Below are positions 45,784 to 55,187 of a stretch of 64,000 nt of DNA, piece by piece. The first letter of the stretch is position 1, and each line of letters starts with the position of its first letter. Both the position numbers and the translations under genes were made by a program. The DNA is taken from NCBI GenBank assembly GCA_963847675.1, contig CAWKAP010000006.1, forward strand, positions 124,001 through 188,000, given 5' to 3'. Source of the stretch: JADJWR01 sp963847675. Lineage in GTDB: Bacteria; Pseudomonadota; Gammaproteobacteria; Burkholderiales; Burkholderiaceae_F. The notes under the pieces are model-generated. The model had not been told where the DNA came from and did no database searches. It was given only the letters and a program-made list of their open reading frames with translations.

Positions 45784-46235
45784 CAGAACTCGACGATGTG
45801 CTTGCCCTTCATGGTGTGCGAGCGCCCGCGCATCGAGGCCACCTGCTTGCCGTGCTGGTTGGTGACCATGATGTCGTACAGGCCGAGGCGGCCGTTGATC
45901 ACGATCTCGCGCGCCTCGGCGATCAGCCGGTCGCCGACATGCCCCGGGTTCAGGATCTCGATGAAGATTCCGGAGGCGAGCGTCAGCTCGTTGTGGCTGT
46001 TGCAGGCGAACGCGAACGCGGTGTCGGCCAGCGTGGTGATCACCCCGCCGTGGCACAGGCCGAAGCCGTTGACCATGTCCGGGCGGACGACCATCGTCAC
46101 CCGCGAATAGCCCGGACCGATCACTTCGATGCTCATGCCCAGCCCGCGCGACACGGCGTCGTTCTCGAACATCCGGTCGCGCACCGCTTCGGCGACGGTC
46201 TGCGCGTCGGGCTTGTGATGTTGGGTCGTCGTCAT
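45783..46235 (-). CDS. paaI: Hydroxyphenylacetyl-CoA thioesterase PaaI
   Basis: The 150-residue hotdog-fold protein has the catalytic segment GFGLCHGGVITTLADTAFAF with Asp in LAD and Asn-Ser downstream, and the PaaI-specific opening DRMFENDAVSRGLGM. It hydrolyses stalled or dead-end CoA thioesters to free CoA during phenylacetate breakdown. The start ATG 46235 lies 7 bp after paaH. Confidence 0.93.
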   Translation of the reverse strand: MTTTQHHKPDAQTVAEAVRDRMFENDAVSRGLGMSIEVIGPGYSRVTMVVRPDMVNGFGLCHGGVITTLADTAFAFACNSHNELTLASGIFIEILNPGHVGDRLIAEAREIVINGRLGLYDIMVTNQHGKQVASMRGRSHTMKGKHIVEF

Positions 46236-46242
46236 CGGCCGT

Positions 46243-47778
46243 CTAGTGGTGGAAGCCGCTGTGGGTCCAGCCGCGGCGCTGGATCAGCACCGACGTGCGG
46301 TAGCGCTCGCCGCCGTAGTGTTCGCGCAGGTTGGCCAGCACGCGGGCGAAGAAATCGAGCCCGACGCTCTCGGCCCATGCCATCGGCCCGCGCGGATAGT
46401 TGACGCCGTAGCGCATCGCATCGTCGATCGCGTCGGCCGTGCAGATGCCGTAGGCCACCGCGTCGGCCGCCTCGTTGACCAGCATGGCGATGGTGCGCAG
46501 CACGATCATGCCGGCGACGTCGTCCATCCGCGAGCAGGCGAAACCGGCCCGGGCCAGCGTCGCGCACACGGTGCGCAGCGCCGCCTCGCCGCACTGGTCG
46601 GCCGGCGCCAGAGCCAGCCGCCTGGTCGCGGCATAGTCGAGCGCGAGATCGAACAGCAGCAGGTGCTCGTGGCCCTCCTCGGCCGCGCGGCGCGTCGCCG
46701 GGCGGCCATCGGTGAGCATCAGCCGCGCGGCGCCGATCTCCAGCCAGCCGGCCGCGGCGGCGCTGCCGGTGCCCTGCACGCGAACGATGTCGACGCCGGC
46801 CTGCTCCAGCCGCGTGATGATCGGCGTGGCGATGCCCAGCGAGCCGACCGCGACCACGCGCCTGACCGGATCGGAACCCTCCTCGACGTTCGGCTGCGCC
46901 TTCTCGGCGCCGTCGCGGAAGTCGTAGATCCCGCGCCCGCTCTTGCGGCCGAGGCGCCCGGCGCGCACCAGTTCCTGCTGCGCCAGCGACGGCGCATAGC
47001 GGCGGTCGCCGAAGGTCGCCTCGAACACCGACTGCGTGACCTTGAAGTTGACGTCGTGGCCGATCAGGTCCATCAGCTCGAACGGCCCCATCGGAAACCC
47101 GCCGCAGTCGCGCACGATCGCATCGAGCGTCGCCGGCGAGGCGGCGCTTTCCGACAGCACCAGCCACGCCTCGGCGTAGAACGGCCGCGCGATGCGGTTG
47201 ACGATGAAGCCCGGCGTGCACTTCGCGAACGCCGCCTTCTTGCCCCACGCCTCGGCGGTGTCGAACACCGTCTGCACCACGTCGGCGGACGTCTCGACGC
47301 CGCTGATCACCTCGACCAGCTTCATCCGCGTCGGCGGATTGAAGAAGTGCATGCCGACCACGCGCTCCGGATGCGCGCCGCCGGCAGCCAGCGCGGTGAT
47401 CGACAGCGACGAAGTGTTGGTGGCGATGACGCAGTGGTCGTGCACCGCCTGCTGCAGGCGCGCCAGCAGCGTGCGCTTGGCGTCGAAATCCTCGGCGATC
47501 GCCTCGATCACCAGCGCGCAGCGCGCCAGTTCGCCGAAGTCGATCGCCGGATGCAGCCGCGCCAGCGTCGCCTGCGCGTCTTCGGCGGCAAGCCTGCCCT
47601 TGCCGACCCTCGCCTGCAGGTCCTTGTCGATCGCCGCGCGGGCACGGGCCACCGCGTTGGGCTGCGCGTCGAGCATCAGCACCGTGTGCCCGGCGGCCGC
47701 GGCGACCTGCGCGATGCCGGCACCCATCACGCCGGCGCCGATCACGCCGATCACAGCCTCCCTGGGCAGCGCGGCCAT
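46243..47778 (-). CDS. paaH: 3-hydroxyacyl-CoA dehydrogenase PaaH
   Basis: The 511-residue protein has an NAD-binding GVIGAGVMGAGIAQVAAAAGH, catalytic His in VVGMHFFNPPTRMKLVEVI, and two 3HCDH C-terminal domains, the second ending near GERYRTSVLIQRRGW. It oxidises 3-hydroxyadipyl-CoA to 3-oxoadipyl-CoA. The start ATG 47778 (MAALPREAVIGV) puts the Rossmann motif at the normal place. The length is typical of PaaH. Confidence 0.92.
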   Translation of the reverse strand: MAALPREAVIGVIGAGVMGAGIAQVAAAAGHTVLMLDAQPNAVARARAAIDKDLQARVGKGRLAAEDAQATLARLHPAIDFGELARCALVIEAIAEDFDAKRTLLARLQQAVHDHCVIATNTSSLSITALAAGGAHPERVVGMHFFNPPTRMKLVEVISGVETSADVVQTVFDTAEAWGKKAAFAKCTPGFIVNRIARPFYAEAWLVLSESAASPATLDAIVRDCGGFPMGPFELMDLIGHDVNFKVTQSVFEATFGDRRYAPSLAQQELVRAGRLGRKSGRGIYDFRDGAEKAQPNVEEGSDPVRRVVAVGSLGIATPIITRLEQAGVDIVRVQGTGSAAAAGWLEIGAARLMLTDGRPATRRAAEEGHEHLLLFDLALDYAATRRLALAPADQCGEAALRTVCATLARAGFACSRMDDVAGMIVLRTIAMLVNEAADAVAYGICTADAIDDAMRYGVNYPRGPMAWAESVGLDFFARVLANLREHYGGERYRTSVLIQRRGWTHSGFHH

Positions 47779-47780
47779 CT

Positions 47781-47850
47781 CAGTGGCGCCCGGCCGACCG
47801 AAGCCACTGAGCGCCCCCTTTGGGGGCAGCGAGCGCAAGCGAGCGTGGAG
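47781..47850. repeat. Intergenic palindromic repeat between paaG and paaH
   Basis: It contains cagtggc paired with gccactg at 47803-47809, then ccccctttggggg and the near-repeat gcgagcgcaagcgagcg. A related ccccccaaggggg segment occurs at about 35670 in the liv operon. Such elements are frequent between Burkholderiales genes. It lies within the operon and may affect relative expression. Confidence 0.55.
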
Positions 47851-47858
47851 CCGTCACT

Positions 47859-48656
47859 TCAGTGCCCCTTGAACTGCGGCGTGCGCTTGGCGATGAAGGC
47901 GGCCACGCCCTCGCGGTAGTCGGCGCCGTGGCCGAGTTCGCGCTGGAAGTCGCGCTCCAGGTCCAGGCTGGCCTTCAGCGGCAGCGTCGACGAGGACTCG
48001 AACGCCTGTCTCGTGCGCACGTAGCCGTGCGTCGGTCCGGCGGCGAGTTGCCGTGCCAGCGCGGTGACCGTCGGCATCAGCGCATCGTCGTCGACGCATT
48101 TCCAGATCAGGCCCCATTGCTCGGCCTGCTCGGCGGAGAGCTTCTCCCCGGTCAGCGCCAGCCCCATCGCGCGCGCCGGCCCGAGCAGGCGCGGCAGGAC
48201 CCAGGTGCCGCCGCAGTCCGGCACCAGGCCGATCTTCGCGAACGACTGGATGAAGCTTGCCGAACGCGCCGCGAAGACCAGGTCGCAGGCCAGCGCGATG
48301 TTGGCGCCGGCGCCGGCGGCCACGCCGTTGACCGCGGCGATCGTCGGCATCTCGATTGCGCGCAGCGACAGCACGAGCGGCTTGTAGTGGTGCTCGATCG
48401 ATTCGCCGAGATCGACGCTTGCCGCGCCCGGATCGACGGCGCGATCGGCGAGGTCCTGCCCGGCGCAGAAACCACGGCCTTCGCCGGTCAGCACCAGGCA
48501 GCGCGCCGCCGGGCCGGTGCGCACCTGCGCCAGCGCGTCGTGCACGTCGCGGTGCATCTGCACGGTGAAGCTGTTCAGGCGCTCGGGGCGTGCCAGCGTC
48601 AACGTGGCTACGCCGTCCGCCACTTCGAGGCGGACAGTCTCGAATTGCTGCGTCAT
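47859..48656 (-). CDS. paaG: 2-(1,2-epoxy-1,2-dihydrophenyl)acetyl-CoA isomerase PaaG
   Basis: The 265-residue crotonase-fold enzyme has oxyanion-hole segments RGFCAGQDLADR and VNGVAAGAGANIALACD and the PaaG-typical FIQSFAKIGLVPDCGGTW with catalytic Asp. It turns the ring epoxide into an oxepin and later moves a double bond. It is first in the minus-strand paa transcript, divergent from paaN across 208 bp that carry the candidate operator. Confidence 0.93.
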   Translation of the reverse strand: MTQQFETVRLEVADGVATLTLARPERLNSFTVQMHRDVHDALAQVRTGPAARCLVLTGEGRGFCAGQDLADRAVDPGAASVDLGESIEHHYKPLVLSLRAIEMPTIAAVNGVAAGAGANIALACDLVFAARSASFIQSFAKIGLVPDCGGTWVLPRLLGPARAMGLALTGEKLSAEQAEQWGLIWKCVDDDALMPTVTALARQLAAGPTHGYVRTRQAFESSSTLPLKASLDLERDFQRELGHGADYREGVAAFIAKRTPQFKGH

Positions 48657-48732
48657 CGGTGCGTCTCCGCGGCCGGTTCTGTCTGAAGTTGTCATCGCGG
48701 CGCGCCCGCACTACTGGCACGCACCGCATTCG

Positions 48733-48748
48733 TTGACCGGCCGGTCAA
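48733..48748. promoter_or_regulatory. Candidate PaaR operator
   Basis: TTGACCGGCCGGTCAA is a perfect 16-bp palindrome in the divergent paaG-paaN promoter region. Its ACCGG/CCGGT core resembles operators of betaproteobacterial TetR-type PaaR. An AT-richer stretch (aatcaatagtag) follows, suitable for a promoter. From here the regulator could control both directions. Binding is inferred from position and symmetry. Confidence 0.65.
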
Positions 48749-48864
48749 TCAATAGTAGCTTCCCTTTCTCCCGTCTGACAACATCTCCGGCGCCGCGACG
48801 CATCCCGCTCGACGGCGCGATCGGTGTGCGCAGGCCGCGCACCGCAGCAAACACGAGGACCGCA

Positions 48865-50530
48865 ATGACGCACCCGCTGCTCGATACGCACCGCGCCACG
48901 CTCGACGGCGCGCTCAATGCGATTGCCACTCGCGGCTACTGGACACCCTATCCGGAGCAGGCGAGTCCGAAGATCTACGGAGAAGGCGCCAGCGAGGCCG
49001 GCAAGCAGGCGGTCGTCGCCACGTTCGGCCAGCGCTTCGATCTCGGCCAGCCCGGCACCACCGGCTGGCTGGCAAGCGACCGCTCGCCTTATGGCGTCGA
49101 GATCGGCGTGCAATACGCGATATGCGAGATCGAAGCCCTGCTCACGGCGGCGACGCAGGCAATGCCCGCCTGGCAGAAGCTCGGCGTCGACGGCCGCACC
49201 GGCGTGTGCCTGGAGATCCTCCACCGCCTGAACAGGGCCAGCTTCGAGATCGCCCATGCGGTCATGTACACGACCGGACAGGGATTCGGCATGGCGTTCC
49301 AGGCCGGCGGGCCACACGCACAGGATCGCGGACTCGAGGCGGTGGCCTACGCCCATCGCGAGATGAGTTTCGTGCCGGCCGCGGCGGACTGGGAAAAGCC
49401 GCAGGGCAAGAACCCGCCGCTGAAGATGAAGAAGTATTTCGAGATCGTCGGCCGCGGTCCGGCGCTGGTCATCGGCTGCTCGACCTTCCCGACCTGGAAC
49501 ACGTATCCGGGACTGTTCGCGGCGCTCGCCACCGGGAACAGCGTGATCGTCAAGCCGCACCCGTGGAGCGTCCTGCCGGCGGCGATCAGCGTGCGCATCG
49601 CGCGCGACGTGCTGCGCGAAAACGGCCTCGATCCCGACCTCGTCACGCTGGCGGTGGTCGACAAGCCCGAGACGCACGCAGCAGCTCGCCACCGATCCGC
49701 GCATCGCGTCGATCGACTACACCGGCGGCTCGACCTTCGGCCGCTGGCTGCTCGAGCACGCGCGCGGCAAGCAGATCTACGCCGAACTGGCCGGCGTGAA
49801 CAACGTGGTGATCGAATCGACCGACAACTACAAGGGCATGCTGCGCAACCTGGCGTTCACGCTGAGCCTGTACTCGGGGCAGATGTGCACGACGACCAAG
49901 GCGCTGCTGGTGCCGGCGGGCGGCATCGACACCGACCAGGGCCACAAGTCGTTCGACGAGGTGGCCGCCGACCTTGGCGCCGCGATCGACAAGTTCCTGT
50001 CCGATCCGGCCACCGCCACCGCGGTGCTCGGCGCGATCCAGTCGCCGGAGACGCTGGCCCGGATCGAGGAGGCGCCGCAGGCCGCGACCGTCGTGCTGGC
50101 CTCGAAGAAGCTGACCCACCCCGAATTTCCGCGCGCCGAGGTGCACACGCCGGTCGTGCTCAAGGCCGACGCCGCGAACGAGCCGGCCTACATGCAGGAG
50201 CGTTTCGGCCCGATCAGCACGGTGGTCGCGGTGCCAGGCGGCACCGAGGCGCTGGCCGCGCTGTCCGAGCGCATCGTGCGCGACCAGGGCGCGCTGACCG
50301 TCGGCATGTATTCGACCCGGCCCGAGTTCATCGAGGCGATGACGGCAGCCACGCAGCGTGCCGGCGTCGCGCTGTCGATCAACCTGACCAGCGGTGTATT
50401 CGTCAACCAGTCGGCGGGCTTCTCCGACTATCACGGCACGGGCGCCAACCCGGCCGCCAACGCCAGCTACACCGACTCGGCCTTCGTCGCCAACCGCTTC
50501 CGCGTGATCCAGCGGCGGCATCACGTCTGA
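48865..50530 (+). CDS. paaN: Phenylacetate degradation aldehyde dehydrogenase-like PaaN; one frameshift
   Basis: The ALDH-superfamily protein (about 554 residues when repaired) begins THPLLDTHRATLDGALNAI and has VIGCSTFPTWNTYPGLFAAL, IDYTGGSTFGRWLLEHARG and the catalytic Cys in SLYSGQMCTTTKALLVPAG. Near 49678 one extra G (cac|G|cag) shifts the frame. This PaaN family occurs in paa clusters lacking PaaZ and probably oxidises the ring-opening aldehyde; no hydratase domain is attached. It is divergent from paaG and 7 bp before paaY. Confidence 0.88.
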
Positions 50531-50537
50531 GGCCCGC

Positions 50538-51143
50538 ATGCCGGCGTACGAGATCGACGGCATCCGCCCGGTGGTGGATCCGACCGCCTACGTGCATCCG
50601 AGCGCGGTGCTGATCGGCGACGTGATCGTCGGGCCGGGCTGCTACGTCGGCCCGCTCGCCAGCCTGCGCGGCGACTATGGCCGCATCATCCTCGAGGAAG
50701 GCAGCAACGTGCAGGACACCTGCGTGATGCACGGCTTCCCGGGCACGGACACGGTCGTCGAGGTCAACGGCCATGTCGGCCACGGGGCGGTGCTGCACGG
50801 CTGCATCGTCAAGCGCAACGCCATGGTCGGCATGAACGCGGTGGTCATGGACGAGGCGGTCGTCGGCGAATCGTCGATGGTCGCCGCCTGCGCGTTCGTC
50901 AAGGCCGGCATGGTGATCGCGCCGCGTTCGCTGGCCGCCGGCGTGCCGGCCAAGGTGCTGCGCCCGCTGACCGACGAGGAGATCGCCTGGAAGCAGAGCG
51001 GCACGCGCACCTACCAGGAACTCGCGGTGCGCAGCATGAAGACGATGCGCGAGGTCACACCGCTCGCCGCCGCCGAGCCGGACCGCCCGCGCATCAAGGT
51101 CAGCGAACACGTGGTGCCGAAGATCGCGCTGCGCAAGACGTAG
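50538..51143 (+). CDS. paaY: PaaY, gamma-carbonic-anhydrase-fold thioesterase
   Basis: The 201-residue protein is a left-handed beta-helix of hexapeptide repeats (VLIGDVIVGPGCYVGPLASL) with zinc-type His in HGFPG and NGHVGHGAVLHGC. PaaY hydrolyses phenylacetyl-CoA thioester by-products and protects the pathway with PaaI. It follows paaN by 7 bp. Length and order agree with the family. Confidence 0.92.
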   Translation: MPAYEIDGIRPVVDPTAYVHPSAVLIGDVIVGPGCYVGPLASLRGDYGRIILEEGSNVQDTCVMHGFPGTDTVVEVNGHVGHGAVLHGCIVKRNAMVGMNAVVMDEAVVGESSMVAACAFVKAGMVIAPRSLAAGVPAKVLRPLTDEEIAWKQSGTRTYQELAVRSMKTMREVTPLAAAEPDRPRIKVSEHVVPKIALRKT

Positions 51144-51153
51144 TGAACCTCCT

Positions 51154-51188
51154 CTCCCTCTTCCCTCTCTGGGGAGGGAAGAGGGGAG
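51154..51188. terminator. Hairpin after paaY
   Basis: The arms ctccctcttccctc and gagggaagaggggag pair almost perfectly around a five-base loop. It lies 10 bp after the paaY stop and just before the FAD monooxygenase start. No T-run follows. The same purine/pyrimidine-rich type recurs at 61692-61835. Confidence 0.5.
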
Positions 51189-51201
51189 CAACGAGCATTG
51201 C

Positions 51202-52854
51202 ATGCTGAAGACCTACCGTTACCCGAAGTACGAGTACCGCCGGCCGCCGGAACTCGACGCCGCGAGTACCCGTCGCAGGCCGGTCGTCGTCGTCGGTGCC
51301 GGCCCGGTCGGCATGGCCGCGGCGATCGACCTGCGCCTGCACGGCGTGCCGGTGCTGCTGCTCGACGACGACGACACGGTGTCGATCGGATCGCGCGGCG
51401 TGTGCTACGCCAAGCGCACGCTGGAGATCCTCGACCGGCTCGGCGTCGGCGATGCGGTGTGCGACAAGGGCGTGAGCTGGGACGTCGGCCGCACGTTCTT
51501 CCGCGACAGCGAGGTCTACCGCTTCAACCTGCGCCCGCAGCCCGACCACAAGCGGCCGGGCATGATCAACCTGCAGCAGTACTACCTCGAGGAGATGCTG
51601 GTCGAGCGCTGCGCGGCCCTCGGCGTCGAGATGCGCTGGAAGAACAAGGTCGTCGCGGTGCCAGTCGAGCATCGACGGTGCGCTGCTCAAGGTCGAAACG
51701 CCGGACGGCCGCTACGCGATCGATTGCGACTGGCTGGTCGTCGCCGACGGCGCGCGCAGCCCGATCCGTCACATGCTCGGCCTCGACGTCGAAGGCAAGA
51801 TCTTCACCGACCGCTTCCTGATCGCCGACGTGGTCATGCAGGCCGAGTTTCCGGCCGAGCGCTGGTTCTGGTTCGATCCGCCGTTTCACCCCAACCAGTC
51901 GGTGCTGCTGCACAAGCAGGCCGACAACGTCTGGCGCATCGACTTCCAGCTCGGCTGGGATGCCGATCCGGAGGAAGAGAAGAAGCCCGAGCACGTCGTG
52001 CCGCGCATCAGGGCGATGCTCGGCGCAGAGCGACCGTTCGAACTGGAGTGGGTCAGCGTGTACACGTTCCAGTGCCGGCGCATGCAGGCGTTCCGCCACG
52101 GCCGGCTGCTGTTCGTCGGCGATGCCGCGCACCAGGTCTCGCCGTTCGGCGCGCGCGGCGCCAACTCCGGCGTGCAGGACGCCGACAACCTGGCCTGGAA
52201 GCTGGCGCTGGTGATCGGCGGGCAGGCGCCCGGAGGCGCCTGCTCGACACCTACTCGGACGAGCGTGTGTTCGCCGCCGACGAGAACATCATGAACTCGA
52301 CGCGCTCGACCGACTTCATCACGCCGAAGAGCGCCGCCAGCCGGACCTTCCGCAACGCCGTGCTGCAGCTCGCGGGCCACCATGCGTTCGCGCGCAAGCT
52401 GGTCAACTCGGGCCGCCTGTCGGTGCCGAGCGTGTACACGGGTTCGGCACTGAACACGCCGGATTCGGACACGTTCGCCGGCGACATGGTGCCGGGCGCG
52501 CCGCTCGACGATGCGCCGGTGGAGATCGACGGGGAGCCGGGCTGGCTGCTCGACCAGCTCGGCGGCGAATTCCAGCTCCTCGTCTACGTCGAGCGCGCCG
52601 CGGATGCGGATGCGCGGGTGCTGGCCGAACTGAAGACGGCCATCCCCGTCGAAGCCGTGCTGATCAGCGCCTCACCCGGCGGTCGCCCCGGCGTGCGGGT
52701 CCTGCACGACGTGCGCGGGCGCTTCCTGGAACGCTACGACGCGCTGCCCGGCAGCGCCTGGCTCGTGCGCCCCGACCAGCACGTGGCGGCGCGCTGGCGC
52801 CGGGTCGAGCCCGAGGCGGTGCGCGCGGCGCTTGCGCGCGCCACCGGCGCCTGA
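51202..52854 (+). CDS. FAD-dependent aromatic monooxygenase (MhpA-like); two compensating indels
   Basis: The N-terminus has a Rossmann motif VVVVGAGPVGMAAAIDLRLHG, and the repaired middle part gives CDWLVVADGARSPIRHMLGL and RLLFVGDAAHQVSPFGARGA, the FAD motifs of group A flavoprotein hydroxylases such as 3-(3-hydroxyphenyl)propionate hydroxylase. One base too many near 51670 and one too few near 52232 put about 187 codons out of frame. It likely hydroxylates an aromatic or related substrate with NAD(P)H. It is paired with a DUF2783 gene 21 bp downstream. Confidence 0.85.
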   Translation: MLKTYRYPKYEYRRPPELDAASTRRRPVVVVGAGPVGMAAAIDLRLHGVPVLLLDDDDTVSIGSRGVCYAKRTLEILDRLGVGDAVCDKGVSWDVGRTFFRDSEVYRFNLRPQPDHKRPGMINLQQYYLEEMLVERCAALGVEMRWKNKVVAVPVEHRRCAAQGRNAGRPLRDRLRLAGRRRRRAQPDPSHARPRRRRQDLHRPLPDRRRGHAGRVSGRALVLVRSAVSPQPVGAAAQAGRQRLAHRLPARLGCRSGGREEARARRAAHQGDARRRATVRTGVGQRVHVPVPAHAGVPPRPAAVRRRCRAPGLAVRRARRQLRRAGRRQPGLEAGAGDRRAGARRRLLDTYSDERVFAADENIMNSTRSTDFITPKSAASRTFRNAVLQLAGHHAFARKLVNSGRLSVPSVYTGSALNTPDSDTFAGDMVPGAPLDDAPVEIDGEPGWLLDQLGGEFQLLVYVERAADADARVLAELKTAIPVEAVLISASPGGRPGVRVLHDVRGRFLERYDALPGSAWLVRPDQHVAARWRRVEPEAVRAALARATGA

Positions 52855-52875
52855 ACCCAAGCGGAGGGCCGAACG

Positions 52876-53109
52876 ATGCCGTTGAACCTCGAACCGAACT
52901 TCGCCGAAGCCGGCCGGCGCTACTTCCGCGACTTCTCGCCCGGCGACGACTTCTACCAGTTGCTGATCGACGCGCACCGCGACCTCAGCGACGCACAGAG
53001 CGCGCTGCTCAACGCCAAGCTGGTGCTGCTGCTGGCCAATCACGTCGGCGACCTCGCCGTCATCCGCGAGGCGCTGCAGCGCGCGCGCGAGGACGTCGCG
53101 AGTTCCTGA
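52876..53109 (+). CDS. DUF2783 domain protein
   Basis: The 77-residue protein has the family pattern FYQLLIDAHRDLSDAQSALL with NAKLVLLLANHVGD. DUF2783 genes nearly always follow an FAD-dependent monooxygenase, as here (21 bp, GGAGG upstream). It may be a small partner subunit; no activity is known. It is all-helical and cytosolic. Confidence 0.88.
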   Translation: MPLNLEPNFAEAGRRYFRDFSPGDDFYQLLIDAHRDLSDAQSALLNAKLVLLLANHVGDLAVIREALQRAREDVASS

Positions 53110-53154
53110 TCCAGTCCGCATCCGGGACGGATTGCGGAACCGCCGCGCCTGCAT

Positions 53155-53557
53155 TCAGCGCGACGCGCCTGCCTGAGGCGGCGTTGCGCCGGCAAGCGCG
53201 GCCCCACCCACGCCAGCCCGCCTCGCCCCTGTGATGTAGGCGGCCAGGTCACGCAGGTCGGTCGGCGTCAGCACGCCGCGGTACTGCGCCTTCGCATTCG
53301 CGGCGCCCGGCTGCGCACCGGCGATCAAGGCTTCGAGCCAGCGCGCCAAGACACGCGCATCATCGGCGTGGCCGCCTCGGATGATGATCAGTTCGCGCAG
53401 CGTCCGCAGGTCGGCGTGGCAGGCGACGCAGGCGCCGACCGGCTTGCCGGTGACCTTCGCGGTGTCTTCGTACAAACGGCGCGCCGCGCGTGGCGTTCTG
53501 TGCCAGCACCGGCGTGGCAACCATCGCGGCGCCAATCAGCACGGTCAGGACCTTCAT
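53155..53557 (-). CDS. Periplasmic monohaem cytochrome c; one frameshift
   Basis: A signal peptide (MKVLTVLIGAAMVATPVLA) starts at 53557. Near 53490 one extra C (acg|C|gcg) shifts the frame; the rest reads RRLYEDTAKVTGKPVGACVA with haem motif CVACH, then DLRDLAAYITG, the usual last helix of class I cytochrome c. The precursor is about 133 residues when repaired. It is likely an electron carrier; it converges with the DUF2783 gene and is divergent from glcD, so it may accept electrons from a neighbouring flavoprotein. Confidence 0.75.
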
Positions 53558-53660
53558 GCGCGCATGCTAGTCCCTCGATCAGGGCGTTCCCTAGCCTGCG
53601 TCAAGGACTGCCGCACGGCCGGTACCGCCTCCGGGTCCGTCTGCGTTTAAGCTCGCCGTC

Positions 53661-55187
53661 ATGAACGCGCCCGTCGAGAAGACCAATCCCTATGGCCGCC
53701 TGCCGCTCGAAGGCGAAGGGCCGGTCGATCCGCGCCGGCAGAACGAGGTGGTGGCGCGACTGCGTGCCGCGCTGCCCGGCCATTGCGTGCTGTACCGCGA
53801 GGAAGACACGCGCCCGTACGAGTGCGACGGGCTGACGCTGTACCGTCAGTTGCCGCTCGCCGCGGTGCTGCCCGAGTCCGAGGCACAGGTCGTCGCGGTC
53901 GTGAAGATCTGCCGCGAGATGGGCGTGCCGATCGTGCCGCGCGGCGCGGGCACGGGGCTTTCCGGCGGCGCGCTGCCGCACGCGGGCGGCGTGCTGCTGT
54001 CCACCGCCAAGCTGAACCGCATCGTCCGCCTCGATCCGTTTGCGCGCGCGGCGGTGGTCGAACCCGGCGTGCGCAATCTCGCGATCACCGAAGCCGCGGC
54101 GCCGCATGGCCTGTACTACGCGCCGGATCCGTCGAGTCAGATCGCCTGCACCATTGCCGGCAACGTGGCAGAGAACTCGGGCGGCGTGCATTGCCTGAAG
54201 TACGGCCTGACCTTCCACAACGTGCTCGCCGTGCGCGGTGTGACCAGCGACGGCGACGTGGTCGATTTCGGCTCCACCGCGCCCGACGTGCCGGGGCTCG
54301 ACCTGCTGTCGCTGCTGATCGGCTCCGAGGGCATGCTCGCGGTGGTCACCGAGGTGACCGTCAAGCTCGTGCCGAAACCCGCGCTGGCCCGCTGCATCAT
54401 GGCCAGCTTCGACGACGTCGGCGTGGCCGGCGAGGCGGTGGCGGCGATCATCGCCGCCGGCATCATTCCGGCCGGGCTGGAGATGATGGACCAGGCGGCC
54501 ACGCGGATGGTCGAGCCGTTCGTGAAGGCCGGCTACGACCTCGACGCCGCGTCGATCCTGCTGGTCGAATCCGACGGCACGCCGGCCGAGGTCGAGGAGG
54601 AGATCGCGCGCATGACCGAGGTGCTGAACGGCGCCGGCGCCAAGCGCATCGCGGTGTCGAACTCGGAGGCCGAGCGGCTCAAGTTCTGGAAGGGACGCAA
54701 GAACGCGTTCCCGGCCGCGGGCCGCGTCTCGCCCGCCTACTACTGCATGGACGGCACGATCCCGCGCAAGCGGCTCGGCGAGATGCTGCGCGCGATCCAG
54801 CAGATGGAAGGCAAGTACGGCCTGCGCTGCCCGAACGTGTTCCACGCCGGCGACGGCAACCTGCACCCGCTGATCCTGTTCAACGACAACGACCCCGAGG
54901 AAGTGAAGCGCGCCGAGGACTTCGGCGTCGAGATCCTCGAGCTTTCGGTCGCGCTCGGCGGCACCATCACCGGCGAGCACGGCGTCGGCGTGGAGAAGAT
55001 CAGCCAGATGTGCTCGCAGTTCAGCGAGGCCGAGCGCGCGATGTTCCACGCGGTGAAGCGCGCCTTCGACCCGGCCGGCATCCTCAACCCCGCCAAGGCG
55101 ATCCCGACGCTGCACCGCTGCGCCGAATACGGCCGCATGAAGGTCAGCGGCGGCAAGCTGCCGCACGCCGAACTGGAACGCTTCTGA
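53661..55187 (+). CDS. glcD: Glycolate oxidase subunit GlcD (FAD)
   Basis: The 508-residue flavoprotein has PCMH FAD-binding motifs (IVPRGAGTGLSGGALPHAGG, DPSSQIACTIAGNVAENSGG, LLIGSEGMLAVVTEVTVKL) and a C-terminal domain with HAGDGNLHPLILF and TITGEHGVGVEK. With GlcE and GlcF it oxidises glycolate (and D-lactate) to glyoxylate, feeding the respiratory chain. Its stop overlaps the glcE start (TGATG). Confidence 0.93.
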   Translation: MNAPVEKTNPYGRLPLEGEGPVDPRRQNEVVARLRAALPGHCVLYREEDTRPYECDGLTLYRQLPLAAVLPESEAQVVAVVKICREMGVPIVPRGAGTGLSGGALPHAGGVLLSTAKLNRIVRLDPFARAAVVEPGVRNLAITEAAAPHGLYYAPDPSSQIACTIAGNVAENSGGVHCLKYGLTFHNVLAVRGVTSDGDVVDFGSTAPDVPGLDLLSLLIGSEGMLAVVTEVTVKLVPKPALARCIMASFDDVGVAGEAVAAIIAAGIIPAGLEMMDQAATRMVEPFVKAGYDLDAASILLVESDGTPAEVEEEIARMTEVLNGAGAKRIAVSNSEAERLKFWKGRKNAFPAAGRVSPAYYCMDGTIPRKRLGEMLRAIQQMEGKYGLRCPNVFHAGDGNLHPLILFNDNDPEEVKRAEDFGVEILELSVALGGTITGEHGVGVEKISQMCSQFSEAERAMFHAVKRAFDPAGILNPAKAIPTLHRCAEYGRMKVSGGKLPHAELERF

